In this document: positions 23,293 to 31,239 of the stretch, in pieces
How the letters are laid out: each line of letters opens with the position of its first letter
How positions within the stretch are numbered: the first letter of the stretch is position 1
Assembly (NCBI RefSeq): GCF_019237615.1
Contig: NZ_JAFAGT010000025.1
Coordinates: 1-32,797 of the forward strand
Reading direction: 5' to 3'
Length of the DNA: 32,797 nucleotides
DNA from: Roseateles sp.
GTDB taxonomy: Bacteria > Pseudomonadota > Gammaproteobacteria > Burkholderiales > Burkholderiaceae_C
The notes under the pieces: generated by a model
The model's database searches: none
Seen by the model: the letters and a program-made list of their open reading frames with translations, nothing else
What the model was told of the DNA's origin: nothing
Made by a program: the position numbers and the translations under genes

Positions 23293-25014
23293 TTATTCGT
23301 TGGTGGCGGACAGCACTTCTTCGAGCGTCGTGACGCCGCCACGCACCTTCACCAGCCCCGACTGGCGCAGGTCGCGCACGCCTTCCTTCTTGGCCTGCTC
23401 GGCGATGTCCATCGCCGTGCCCTCGGCCAGGATGATGCGCTGGATGGCCTCGGTGATTGGCATCACCTGGTACAGGCCCAGGCGGCCGCGGTAGCCGTTG
23501 GTGCAACTGTTGCAGCCGACGGCGCGGTAGGGCTTCCAGCTGCCGTCGAAATCCTCTTCGGCGAAGCCGGCCTTGAGCAGGGCCTCGCGCGGGTACTCGG
23601 CCGGCTGCTTGCAGTTCTCGCACAGCCGCCGCACCAGGCGTTGCGCGGTGATCAGCAGGACGCTGGATGCGATGTTGAACGGCGCCACGCCCATGTTGAG
23701 CAGCCGGGTGAGCGTCTTGGGCGCGTCGTTGGTGTGCAGCGTGGACATGACCATGTGGCCCGTCTGCGCGGCCTTGATCGCGATGTCGGCCGTCTCCAGG
23801 TCGCGGATCTCGCCGACCATGATGATGTCCGGATCCTGGCGCAGGAAGGACTTCAGCGCGGCCGAGAAGTTCAGGCCCGCCTTGTCGTTGACGTTGACCT
23901 GGTTGATGCCGGGCAGGTTGATTTCGGCCGGGTCCTCGACAGTGGAGATGTTGACGCCCGGCTGGTTCAGGATGTTCAGGCAGGTGTAGAGCGACACCGT
24001 CTTGCCTGAGCCGGTCGGGCCGGTCACCAGCACCATGCCGTAGGGGCGGTAGATGGCCGCGAGCAGGCGTTCCTTCTCGATCTTCTCGTAGCCCAGCGCG
24101 TCGATGCCCAGCTTGGCGGACGACGAGTCCAGGATACGGATGACGATCTTCTCGCCGAACAGCGTGGGCAGCGTGCTGACACGGAAGTCGATGGACTTGC
24201 TGCCGAACTTCAGCTTCATGCGGCCGTCCTGCGGCACGCGGCGCTCGGCGATGTCCAGGCGCGAGATCACCTTGATGCGCGAGGACAGCTTGTCCTTGAT
24301 CGCGATGGGCGGCTGCGTGATCTCGCGCAGCTCGCCGTCGACGCGGAAGCGCACGCGGTAGTGGAACTCGTAGGGCTCGAAGTGCAGGTCGGAGGCGCGC
24401 AGGTTGATCGCATCGACCAGCATCTTCTGCAGGAAGCGCACGACGGGCGCGTCCTCGACTTCACCCAGTTCGGCCGACTCCTGCTGCGGAGCAGCCTCTT
24501 CCTCCGCGATGTCGAAGTCGAAGTCGCCACCGGCGATGGAATCGAGGGCCTCGGCCGCGCTGGCACCGCTGCTGGTCAGCAGCTTGGCCAGCTTGTCGTG
24601 CTCGACGATGACCCACTCGGGCTGCAGCTGCGTCGCGAACTTGATGCGCTCGATGACCTCGAGGTCGGTGGGGTCGGCGCCACCCACGATGAGGCGATTG
24701 CCGCGCCTCGAGAGCGCGACGACCTGGTACTGCTGCATCAGCTTCGCATCCAGGACGTTCTGCGGCATGCGCTGCGGGTCCATCGCCGACAGGTCCAGCA
24801 GCGGCAGCGCCAGGGCGCTGGACAGCGTGTGCGCCAGCTCTGTCGGAGAGACCTGTCCGCTGGCGATCACCGTGTTGATGAAGCTGGTCTTCTTCTCGCG
24901 CGCCTGCTTGACGAGATCCTCCGCAGCCTTGGCCGGGAGCTTGCCGGCATGCACCAGCATGCGCGCGACCCCCGACAGGGCGGACTGGAGCGGCTCGGCT
25001 AGCGTGGTTTCCAC
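23293..25014 (-). CDS. pilB: Type IV pilus assembly ATPase PilB
   Basis: PilB is the hexameric ATPase that powers pilus extension. The N-terminal MshEN/GspE-N domain spans about residues 40-170. Then come the Arg-finger and Asp-box region (DLHFEPYEFHYRVRFRVDG), Walker A GPTGSGKTVS, Walker B DPDIIMVGEIRD, the His box and the zinc tetracysteine CENC...CNSC near the C-terminus. In the frame given here the only late start is GTG 25014 (573 residues). A much better-looking start, ATG 25054 (MDSAPP), is out of frame because of a run of eight C residues; with seven it would read straight into pilB. The start is therefore uncertain, but the body of the gene is intact. Confidence 0.93.
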   Translation of the reverse strand: METTLAEPLQSALSGVARMLVHAGKLPAKAAEDLVKQAREKKTSFINTVIASGQVSPTELAHTLSSALALPLLDLSAMDPQRMPQNVLDAKLMQQYQVVALSRRGNRLIVGGADPTDLEVIERIKFATQLQPEWVIVEHDKLAKLLTSSGASAAEALDSIAGGDFDFDIAEEEAAPQQESAELGEVEDAPVVRFLQKMLVDAINLRASDLHFEPYEFHYRVRFRVDGELREITQPPIAIKDKLSSRIKVISRLDIAERRVPQDGRMKLKFGSKSIDFRVSTLPTLFGEKIVIRILDSSSAKLGIDALGYEKIEKERLLAAIYRPYGMVLVTGPTGSGKTVSLYTCLNILNQPGVNISTVEDPAEINLPGINQVNVNDKAGLNFSAALKSFLRQDPDIIMVGEIRDLETADIAIKAAQTGHMVMSTLHTNDAPKTLTRLLNMGVAPFNIASSVLLITAQRLVRRLCENCKQPAEYPREALLKAGFAEEDFDGSWKPYRAVGCNSCTNGYRGRLGLYQVMPITEAIQRIILAEGTAMDIAEQAKKEGVRDLRQSGLVKVRGGVTTLEEVLSATNE

Positions 25015-25036
25015 AGGCAGTTGCGTCGGCGACGAA

Positions 25037-25044
25037 GGGGGGGG
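25037..25044 (-). repeat. Homopolymer C8 tract near the pilB start
   Basis: Eight G on the plus strand (eight C in the coding direction) lie 10 bases after the ATG at 25054. Loss of one base would fuse that ATG to the pilB frame and give an N-terminus MDSAPPSSPTQLPVETTLAE. Either the tract varies in length, or the assembly has one extra base, or GTG 25014 is the real start. Confidence 0.85.
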
Positions 25045-25054
25045 CGGAGTCCAT

Positions 25055-25421
25055 CGATTGTGCCAGTCATGGGCGGGTGCAGAGGCAATCCCGTCGGCCC
25101 TGCGCGCCGTGAAGTTTGTCGCGCGTGGGCGCTCTGCGGCCGCGACCCGGACGCCGCGGCGGCGGCGTGCAAACGTTGCAAAACGTGTCATGGACCGTCC
25201 GGCCGCCGCGCATGGCTCTTCCGGCCGATGCCGTGGTCGCGAGGACTGCCTAAGCTGCTCGCGTCTTCCCTGCCGGCGTGAGCGAACGCCGCGCGCCGCC
25301 ACTGCCTGCCACCGCACCCATGCCCCACAACCACCTAAGCGTCACCGGCCGGACGCGCCGCCGGCTCTGAGGCGGCCAGGCCCGGTGCTTCCTAGAATCC
25401 GTCGGCCCGTCGCCACTGCGC
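25055..25421. promoter_or_regulatory. Divergent region between pilB and the MalT-like regulator gene
   Basis: About 370 bases carry no supported gene, although frames stay open because of high GC. TAGAAT at 25393-25398 is a good -10 box for the regulator gene (start at 25422); its -35 is weak. TGCAA-ACG-TTGCA (25168-25180) is a 5-3-5 inverted repeat and a possible operator. On the minus strand CACAAT (25061-25056) could be a pilB -10 box, in which case ATG 25054 would lie close to the transcription start. Confidence 0.4.
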
Positions 25422-28088
25422 ATGGATATCCACCCGCCGCCCGCCTCGCCCAGCAAGTACCGCGTCCCGCGGGCGCGGCGCGATGCCGTGGCTCGTCCGG
25501 CGCTGCTGGCGCGCACGCTGGCGCAGGCGGCGCAGGCCCGGTTGGTGCTGGTGCAGGCGCCGGCCGGTTTCGGCAAGACGACGCTGCTCGTGCAGGCCGC
25601 TGCCGCGCTGGCCGCCGCGCCCGGCGGGCAGGTCGTCTGGGTGTCGCTGGACGCCGAGGACAACGACACCAACCGCCTCTTCGCCGCGCTGTTTGGTGCG
25701 CTGGCGCCGCTGGAGCTGCCCTGGGCCGTGCCGCCCGACACCGTGCTGGCCCAGTTGCAGGACGCGAGCCCCGGCGCGCGTACCGCGCTGGGCCTGCTGA
25801 TCGACGCCCTGGGCGCGCGGCCCGAGGCCCGCATCGCCATGGTGCTGGACGACCTCCACCACGTCACGGACGCCGCTGCACTGCAGTTGCTGGACACCCT
25901 CATCGCCCGCGCGCCGCCGGAGCTGTGCGTCTTCATCGGCAGCCGCGTGACGCCGACGCTGTCGCTGGCGCGCTGGCGGGTCGGTGGCGAGCTCGTCGAG
26001 CTGGGTTTCGAGGACCTGCAGTTCGATCTTGACGCTGTCCAGGCGCTGTGCCGGCTGCGCGGGCTGGAGAGCATGTCCGAGGACGCCCTGCGCGCCGCGC
26101 TGGCGCGCACCCATGGCTGGGTCGCGGGCCTGCAGCTGCTGCTGGGCAGCGCGCGTGGCGCTGGTGGCGATGGCAGCGCCCCACCGCTGCTGATCGGGCC
26201 AGCGGCCCATCGCCACATGTTCGACTACTTCGCCCAGGAGGTGCTGTCCGGGCTGCCGGCGCCGCTGCAGGACTTCATGCTGCGCAGCAGCGTCCTGCCC
26301 GAGCTCAGCCCGCCACTGTGCCAGGCCGTCACCGGCCGTCCCGACGCCACCGCGGTGCTGGACGCCCTTTACGGGCGCCAGCTCTTCCTCACCGCGCTGG
26401 ACGAGGCCGTGCCCGTGCTGCGATTCCACGACCTGTTCCGCGACTTCCTGGGCGGCGAGCTGGAGCGCCGCCAGCCCGGCCTGGCAGCTGAGCTGCATGC
26501 CTGCGCCGCCGCCGCCGAGACGCGTGCCGAGCGCGCCGTGCCGCACTGGCTGGCAGCCGGGCGCTGGCCCGAGGCGCTGGACGGCCTGCGTCGCATCGCC
26601 GACGGCCTGCTGGCCGTGGGTGGCACGCAGCGCCTGGAGCGGTGGCTCGACCAGTTGCCGCTCGACTGGCGCGAGCAGCATGCCGAGGTGGCGCTGCTGC
26701 GCGGCCTGTGCGCCTGGTCGCGCTGGGACTGGCTGCGCGCCCGCGAGGAGTTCCAGCGCAGCCACGACGCGTTCGAGCGCAACGGTCGCAGCGAGGACCG
26801 CTTCCTCGCGTTGGGCATGCTGGGCGCCTGCCACAACGCGATGGGCGACATGCAGCGCAGCCGCGAGGCCTTGCAGGCCGCCGCCAGCGCCCGCCTGCCC
26901 GCAGCGCTGCAGGTGGCCTTCGACTCGCTGGGCTCCTGGCATGGCCTGGCCCGCGGCGACACCGCCTCGCTGCTGAGTGCTCTCGGCGCGATGGCCGACA
27001 ACGCCACCCTCGCGCCCGAGGCGCGCTACCCCAACATCGTGGACATGGGCTATGGTCATTTCATCGGCGTGCCCGGGGCCCGTCCGCTGATGGAGCGCCT
27101 GCAGTGGCTGTGCCGTCGCCGCGCGCCCGGCCCGGGTCCGGGCGAGGCCGAAGTGCAGGTGCCGGCGCTGGACGCCTGGCTGGCCTTCTGGCATGCCGAC
27201 CCTGCGCAGGCACGCACGGCGCTGCAGGCCCTTCTCCAACTGCAGCGCCACCTGCCGGGCGCCGTGATGCTGACCATAGGCGCCCAGCACCTGAACGGCC
27301 TGCATCTCGCCGTGCAGGGGCGCACCGCCGAGGCGCTGGCCGCACTGGCCCTGGTGCAGGACACGATGACCGCCGGCTACAGCAGCGGCTGGCGGCGCAC
27401 CTATCTGCATGTGCAGGCCCGCATCCACTGGCGGGCCGGCGACGCCGAGGGGCTCGGCGCGCTGCTGCCCACGCTGGCCGCGCCGCGCTCCGCCCGCGAA
27501 TGGCCGGTCCTCGACACCGGTGCCGCACTGGTGCAGGGCCTGCACGCGCTGCTGCGCGACGACCTCGCCGCAGCGCGCGAGAACCTGGAGTGCGCGGTGC
27601 AGCGGCAGCGCCAGGCCAGCCTGCCGGCCTTCCTTGGCGACGCACGCCTCAGCCTGGCGATGTGCTGCACGGCCCAGGGTGAACCAGACGCCGCGGCCGC
27701 CTGGCTGGACGAGGTGCTGGCGGACGCCGCCCGCGACGAGGGCTGGGGCGTGCTGCTGCTGGAGCCTCCCGACCGGCTGCGGGCGCTGTGGCGGGCCACC
27801 GAGGGCCGGCTGCGGCTGCCCGAGGCCGGGCTGGCCGCGCTGCACCAGCGGCTGGCCGCCTGGCAGCACGGGGCCGACGCAGCGCCCCGGCCCGTGCCGG
27901 CGGACGACCCGCTTTCCGCGCGCGAGCGGGAGGTGCTGGCGTTGCTGGCCGAGGGGCGGAGCAACAAGCTGATCGCGCGCGCGCTCGACCTCAGCCTGCA
28001 CACCGTCAAGCGGCATGTCGCCAACATCCTGACCAAGCTCGCGCTCGACAGCCGCACCCAGGCCGCCGCCTACTGGCACCGCCGCTGA
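25422..28088 (+). CDS. LuxR-family regulator of MalT (STAND ATPase) type
   Basis: The 888-residue regulator has the MalT layout. An N-terminal NTPase domain carries Walker [13 protein letters not shown] (about 45-56) and Walker [13 protein letters not shown] (about 137-148). A winged-helix/TPR-like helical region follows (about 380-800). The C-terminal LuxR HTH (about 827-888) reads [20 protein letters not shown], then [20 protein letters not shown]. MalT-type activators oligomerise with ATP and a small inducer to activate target promoters; the inducer here is unknown. The adjacent NmrA-like gene is a likely target by proximity. A -10 box lies 24 bases upstream of the ATG. Confidence 0.9.
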   Translation: MDIHPPPASPSKYRVPRARRDAVARPALLARTLAQAAQARLVLVQAPAGFGKTTLLVQAAAALAAAPGGQVVWVSLDAEDNDTNRLFAALFGALAPLELPWAVPPDTVLAQLQDASPGARTALGLLIDALGARPEARIAMVLDDLHHVTDAAALQLLDTLIARAPPELCVFIGSRVTPTLSLARWRVGGELVELGFEDLQFDLDAVQALCRLRGLESMSEDALRAALARTHGWVAGLQLLLGSARGAGGDGSAPPLLIGPAAHRHMFDYFAQEVLSGLPAPLQDFMLRSSVLPELSPPLCQAVTGRPDATAVLDALYGRQLFLTALDEAVPVLRFHDLFRDFLGGELERRQPGLAAELHACAAAAETRAERAVPHWLAAGRWPEALDGLRRIADGLLAVGGTQRLERWLDQLPLDWREQHAEVALLRGLCAWSRWDWLRAREEFQRSHDAFERNGRSEDRFLALGMLGACHNAMGDMQRSREALQAAASARLPAALQVAFDSLGSWHGLARGDTASLLSALGAMADNATLAPEARYPNIVDMGYGHFIGVPGARPLMERLQWLCRRRAPGPGPGEAEVQVPALDAWLAFWHADPAQARTALQALLQLQRHLPGAVMLTIGAQHLNGLHLAVQGRTAEALAALALVQDTMTAGYSSGWRRTYLHVQARIHWRAGDAEGLGALLPTLAAPRSAREWPVLDTGAALVQGLHALLRDDLAAARENLECAVQRQRQASLPAFLGDARLSLAMCCTAQGEPDAAAAWLDEVLADAARDEGWGVLLLEPPDRLRALWRATEGRLRLPEAGLAALHQRLAAWQHGADAAPRPVPADDPLSAREREVLALLAEGRSNKLIARALDLSLHTVKRHVANILTKLALDSRTQAAAYWHRR

Positions 28089-28309
28089 GCGGCGCGCATG
28101 GCCCGCCGCGGGCTGCGCGATGGCTCCACCGAGCGATGCCGGGCGGGCTGCCGACTCCGAAGATGGCGGGCATCGCCACCTGCTTGCACCGATCCAAGCC
28201 GCTTTCCTGGAGTCTGCATGGTCCCGTTTCGACGCCTCGCACCGCTGTACGCCGCGCTCTTTGCCAATTGCCCGCGCGGGCGCGGTTGGTTGTCGCTGGG
28301 ACGCTCGCG

Positions 28310-29335
28310 ATGAGCCCCGCATGGCTACCCGAAGGGGCTCGGCTTCCGCCTGGCGGGACCGCACGCGACACAGGGGGCGCGCCAGCGAACCCCGCCGTCC
28401 ATCATGGGCGGCCCGTCATCGCCGTCTTCGGCGCCACCGGTGCCCAAGGCGGCGGCCTGGCCCGCGCGTTGCTGCGCGACCCCTGGCGGCGCTTCGCGGT
28501 GCGCGCGTTGACGCGCCAGCCCGGCGCCCGTGCCGCGCGCGCGCTGGCCCAGGCCGGTGCCGAGGTCGTGCAGGCCGACCTTGACCGCCCCGGCACGCTG
28601 GCCGCCGCACTGGATGGCGCCCACGGCGTGTTCGGCGTCACCGATTTCTGGGAGCATTTCAGCCCCGAGCGCGAGCTGCAGCAGGCCGCGCAGCTCGCCA
28701 GCGCGGCCGCGCGCGCCGGCGTGCGACACCTGGTCTGGTCCACACAGGAGGACACGCGCGCCGGTGCCAGCGCCTGGGCCGTGCCGCAGATGGACGCCAA
28801 GGGCCAGGCCGACGCCTTCTTCCGCGCGCTGCCGACGACCTATCTGCTGCCCTCCTTCTACTGGGACAACTTCATCCACCTGGGCCTGCATCCGCAGCGC
28901 GAGCCTGACGGCCGCCTGCTCTGGCCGCTGCCGCTCGGCGGCGCGCGGCTGTGCGGCATCGCGGCCGAGGACATCGGCAATTGCGTCGCTGCGCTGTTCG
29001 TGCAGGGCGAGGCCGTCATCGGCGAGCGCATCGGGCTGGCCGGCGAACAGCTGACCGGCGCGCAGATGGCCGAGGTGCTGTCGCGCGTGCTGGGCGAGCC
29101 GGTGCGCCACCAGGCCATCGCGCCCGCTGCCTTCGGCCGCCAGCCCTTTCCCGGCGCGTCGGAGATGGCGCGCATGTTCGCCTACCAGCAGGCCGAGGCC
29201 GCGAGCTACTGCGCCGCGCGCGCGCCCGAGATCGCCCGCGCGCTGCATCCCGGCCTGCTGGGCTTTGCGCAATGGGCGCAGTCGCGGGCCGATGTGCTGC
29301 GCCACCTCGCCGCCGCGCCCGGGGGGCGGGCATGA
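28310..29335 (+). CDS. NmrA-like NAD(P)-binding protein (atypical SDR)
   Basis: The 341-residue protein has the Rossmann motif VIAVFGATGAQGGGLARALL (about residues 36-55), the hallmark of the NmrA/HSCARG group of atypical short-chain dehydrogenases. These usually act as redox sensors or NADP-dependent reductases. The stretch VFGVTDFWEHFSPERELQQ followed by VRHLVWSTQED is also typical. The first ~33 residues before the Rossmann fold are Gly/Pro/Arg-rich and may be non-native, so the true start could be later, but no better in-frame start codon is seen. It lies 221 bases after the LuxR gene; that gap holds the GC palindrome GCCCGCGCGGGC (28270-28281) and no gene. Its stop overlaps the following ATG. 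Confidence 0.82.
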   Translation: MSPAWLPEGARLPPGGTARDTGGAPANPAVHHGRPVIAVFGATGAQGGGLARALLRDPWRRFAVRALTRQPGARAARALAQAGAEVVQADLDRPGTLAAALDGAHGVFGVTDFWEHFSPERELQQAAQLASAAARAGVRHLVWSTQEDTRAGASAWAVPQMDAKGQADAFFRALPTTYLLPSFYWDNFIHLGLHPQREPDGRLLWPLPLGGARLCGIAAEDIGNCVAALFVQGEAVIGERIGLAGEQLTGAQMAEVLSRVLGEPVRHQAIAPAAFGRQPFPGASEMARMFAYQQAEAASYCAARAPEIARALHPGLLGFAQWAQSRADVLRHLAAAPGGRA

Positions 29336-30429
29336 AGGCCGCAGTCGCCCTCGCCGCCGCGCTGGTCGGCGCCGTGCCCGCCCGGGCCGCAATCGACTGC
29401 TGGATGGACGCGCCCCATCCGCAGACCGCCGACCGCCTGCCCAGCATGCACGCCAGCGTCGCGCCGCTGCAGCAGGCCCTGCAGCGGCTCAACGCGCAAC
29501 TGCACCGCCAGACGGCCCTGCAGGCATTGCCGAGCTCGCGCCTGCGCAGCAGCTGGCAGATCGCCGGCCAGTGGGCGCTGCCGGCTCGCGGCGCACATTT
29601 CCTGCTGCGCGACCACCGCGAGTCCATGTGGCTGGGCCGCTGCGATGTCGTCAAGGGCGCGGACCGGCTGCCGCCGCGCGCCTCCATCGTCGTGCAGGTC
29701 AACCAGCCCGAGGCCTTCTTTGCCACCGCCGTGCCCGAGCTGCGCGACGAGCAGTTCTCGGCCTGGCGCGAGGTCTTCCCGACCGCACAGGTCCAGGGGC
29801 GGCCGCTCTACGGCGGCCACATGCTGGTCATCACGGCCGACGGCCGCCTGCCCTGGGTGCCGGTGACGACGGCCGACTACCTCGACTTCACCGAGCGCGA
29901 CCTGATGCGGCGCCACGTCGAGGCCCGGGCGGCGCTGGCCAGCCAGCAGGTGGCGATGGCACCGGCCGCGCGGGAGGCGGACATCCAGCGCGTGGTGGAG
30001 GGCATGCGGCGGGTTGACCCGGCCCAGGCCCTGCGGCTCGAGCAGGAGCTGCGCGCCAGCCTCGCGGCCGAGGCGCGTGCCATCGAGTCCGCCGCAGCAC
30101 GGCGTGGCAGCCGGGGCCTGGACGATGACCCCATAGGTCGCCAGCTCGACAAGCTGCGCGCCTACCGCAAGCGGCTGGGCGCGGCGGCGTTGGCCGCCCA
30201 GGCGCGCCTGGGCCTGAACGGCTTGCGGGACGACGCACATCCGGCCGAGCGCTATCCGGCCCTGGTACGCCCCGATCCGGACTATCCATGGGACCGCCTG
30301 CACCCGAGCCGGCCGCAGATGCTGATGGTGTCGGTGCGCGGTACCGGCGAGTTCGAGCTGCCCATGGCTGAAGTGCTGGGCCAACTCGACATCGTCGCGC
30401 TGGAGGCACTGGTTCGCCAGCAGCCCTGA
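29332..30429 (+). CDS. Unrecognised exported protein
   Basis: The 365-residue product has a signal peptide (MKAAVALAAALVGAVPARAA, cleaved before IDCW), so it is probably periplasmic. The first half contains a likely globular region (RGAHFLLRDHRESMWLGRCD, then the GGHMLVITADGRLPWVPVTT hairpin). From about residue 185 to 310 it is helical, rich in Arg, Ala and Gln, and could form a coiled coil (RRHVEARAALASQQ, RLEQELRASLAAEARAI). The C-terminal segment RLHPSRPQMLMVSVRGTGEF is again strand-rich. I do not recognise the family. The ATG overlaps the NmrA-like stop (ATGA), so the two are co-translated. Confidence 0.75.
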   Translation: MKAAVALAAALVGAVPARAAIDCWMDAPHPQTADRLPSMHASVAPLQQALQRLNAQLHRQTALQALPSSRLRSSWQIAGQWALPARGAHFLLRDHRESMWLGRCDVVKGADRLPPRASIVVQVNQPEAFFATAVPELRDEQFSAWREVFPTAQVQGRPLYGGHMLVITADGRLPWVPVTTADYLDFTERDLMRRHVEARAALASQQVAMAPAAREADIQRVVEGMRRVDPAQALRLEQELRASLAAEARAIESAAARRGSRGLDDDPIGRQLDKLRAYRKRLGAAALAAQARLGLNGLRDDAHPAERYPALVRPDPDYPWDRLHPSRPQMLMVSVRGTGEFELPMAEVLGQLDIVALEALVRQQP

Positions 30430-30459
30430 CGACGGGCTTGTCCACGGCCCCCGAAAACG

Positions 30460-30487
30460 CCGAAGCCCCGCTGATGCGAGGCTTCGG
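30460..30487 (+). terminator. Terminator stem after the exported-protein gene
   Basis: CCGAAGCC (30460-30467) pairs with GGCTTCGG (30480-30487) around a 12-base loop, 30 bases after the stop. No T tract follows on the plus strand. On the minus strand the stem is followed by CGTTTTCGG, so it may work better for a transcript coming from the right. Confidence 0.5.
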
Positions 30488-30881
30488 TGGTCCCGCCTCC
30501 AAAGACAGGAAGTTCCCGGTCGGGGTGAGGGGGGCGAACCTCTGGCTTCTACGTCCCGAAGGCCATTTCACACGCCCAGCGGGTCCATTCCCTGAGGCCT
30601 TCCCTCGGGAAACCATCACCGTAACCTTCATTTGAGCGCAGGTGAACGAGAGCAGGTGAAGGGGCGCGCTGGAACAAATTTGGAACAGGTTCCTTGCGTC
30701 CAGCTTGGCGTATCTGTGCCGATGGGACGTAGTTGAAAGAAATGTCCGAGCGCATCGTTCTTCTCACTCGGCTGGCATTTCCGCTTGCCACGGATACCGG
30801 TCCTATCTCCTGCAGGCGCCTCAGATGCAGGTTCGTGTGATGAAAGCTATGCCTTGCAAAATCTCTGAGAGGTCATTTAAG
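30488..30881. other. Gene-free stretch at the right edge of the core region
   Basis: About 400 bases show no supported gene. GC content falls markedly after about 30640. Visible structure includes TGGAACA repeated at 30670 and 30681, an imperfect hairpin around 30588-30611, and ATGCCTTGCA (30849-30858), which is the exact inverse of TGCAAGGCAT at 30882-30891. The last of these overlaps the leftmost hip operator candidate. Confidence 0.4.
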
Positions 30882-30979
30882 TGCAAGGCATGGCTTGCAT
30901 TTGCTGCCCCGAACGAAGAGTGTCAGTCATGGCTGACAAAATTGCCGATTCATTCGTATCATGTCAGCCATGGCAGACA
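30882..30979 (+). promoter_or_regulatory. hipBA promoter with three palindromic operator candidates
   Basis: Three related 18-bp palindromes share the pattern TGnnAGnCATGGCnnnCA: TGCAAGGCATGGCTTGCA (30882-30899), TGTCAGTCATGGCTGACA (30921-30938) and TGTCAGCCATGGCAGACA (30962-30979). They start 39 and 41 bases apart, about four helical turns. The right half of the second forms the -35 box CTGACA (30933-30938), with TATCAT (30957-30962) as the -10 box 18 bases on. The third covers the transcription start and start codon. This is the layout of an autorepressed toxin-antitoxin operon. Confidence 0.68.
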
Positions 30980-31239
30980 AAGTGAGATTGCCGGATGAGC
31001 TAGGTCGCCAGCTGCGAGACCAGCGCGAAGCCTTGGGGATGAGCAAGTCCGAGCTTGCCGTGAAGGCGGGCAAAGTTCGGGAGGTCATCTACCGGCTCGA
31101 AGCGGGGGAGGACTCCACAGTGTCTTCATTGCTTGCTGTGCTGGGAGCTCTCGGTCTGGCGCTGAGGCTGGAGCGGGCTGGCTTGCCGTCCGCGAGCGAA
31201 GTCGCTGCTCGGTTCCAGGACGACGACGATGCTCCCTGA
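30970..31239 (+). CDS. hipB: HipB-like antitoxin, XRE-family HTH
   Basis: The product (89 residues from ATG 30970, 92 from ATG 30961) has an XRE-type HTH: LGRQLRDQREALGMSKSELA then VIYRLEAGEDSTVSSLLAVL. The tail is acidic (FQDDDD). HipB neutralises HipA and represses the operon with it. Since the -10 box ends at 30962, ATG 30961 would lie upstream of the expected mRNA start, so ATG 30970 is preferred, making the mRNA leaderless or nearly so. It overlaps hipA by 11 bases, as in other hipBA operons. Confidence 0.85.
   Translation: MADKVRLPDELGRQLRDQREALGMSKSELAVKAGKVREVIYRLEAGEDSTVSSLLAVLGALGLALRLERAGLPSASEVAARFQDDDDAP

Noticed and set aside
28270-28281. GCCCGCGCGGGC palindrome as an operator for the NmrA-like gene
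   Set aside because: A 12-bp all-GC palindrome is not rare in DNA this GC-rich and has no further support.
25392-28364. 990-codon open frame antisense to the LuxR-type regulator
   Set aside because: High GC removes stop codons on the opposite strand. The Gln/Arg/His/Gly-rich translation matches no domain, while the plus-strand gene has Walker and HTH motifs.
30490-30600. tRNA-like or other structured RNA on either strand
   Set aside because: Read on the minus strand it contains AGAGGTTCG and a stem resembling an anticodon arm, followed by a hairpin terminator. However, the T-stem has mismatches, the anticodon loop is the wrong size and no acceptor stem forms. A 6S-like CCCTGAGG stretch on the plus strand also lacks pairing partners.
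30705-30998. Small open frame of 97 codons upstream of hipB
   Set aside because: It covers the hip promoter and operators, has no ribosome-binding site and shows no protein-like pattern.
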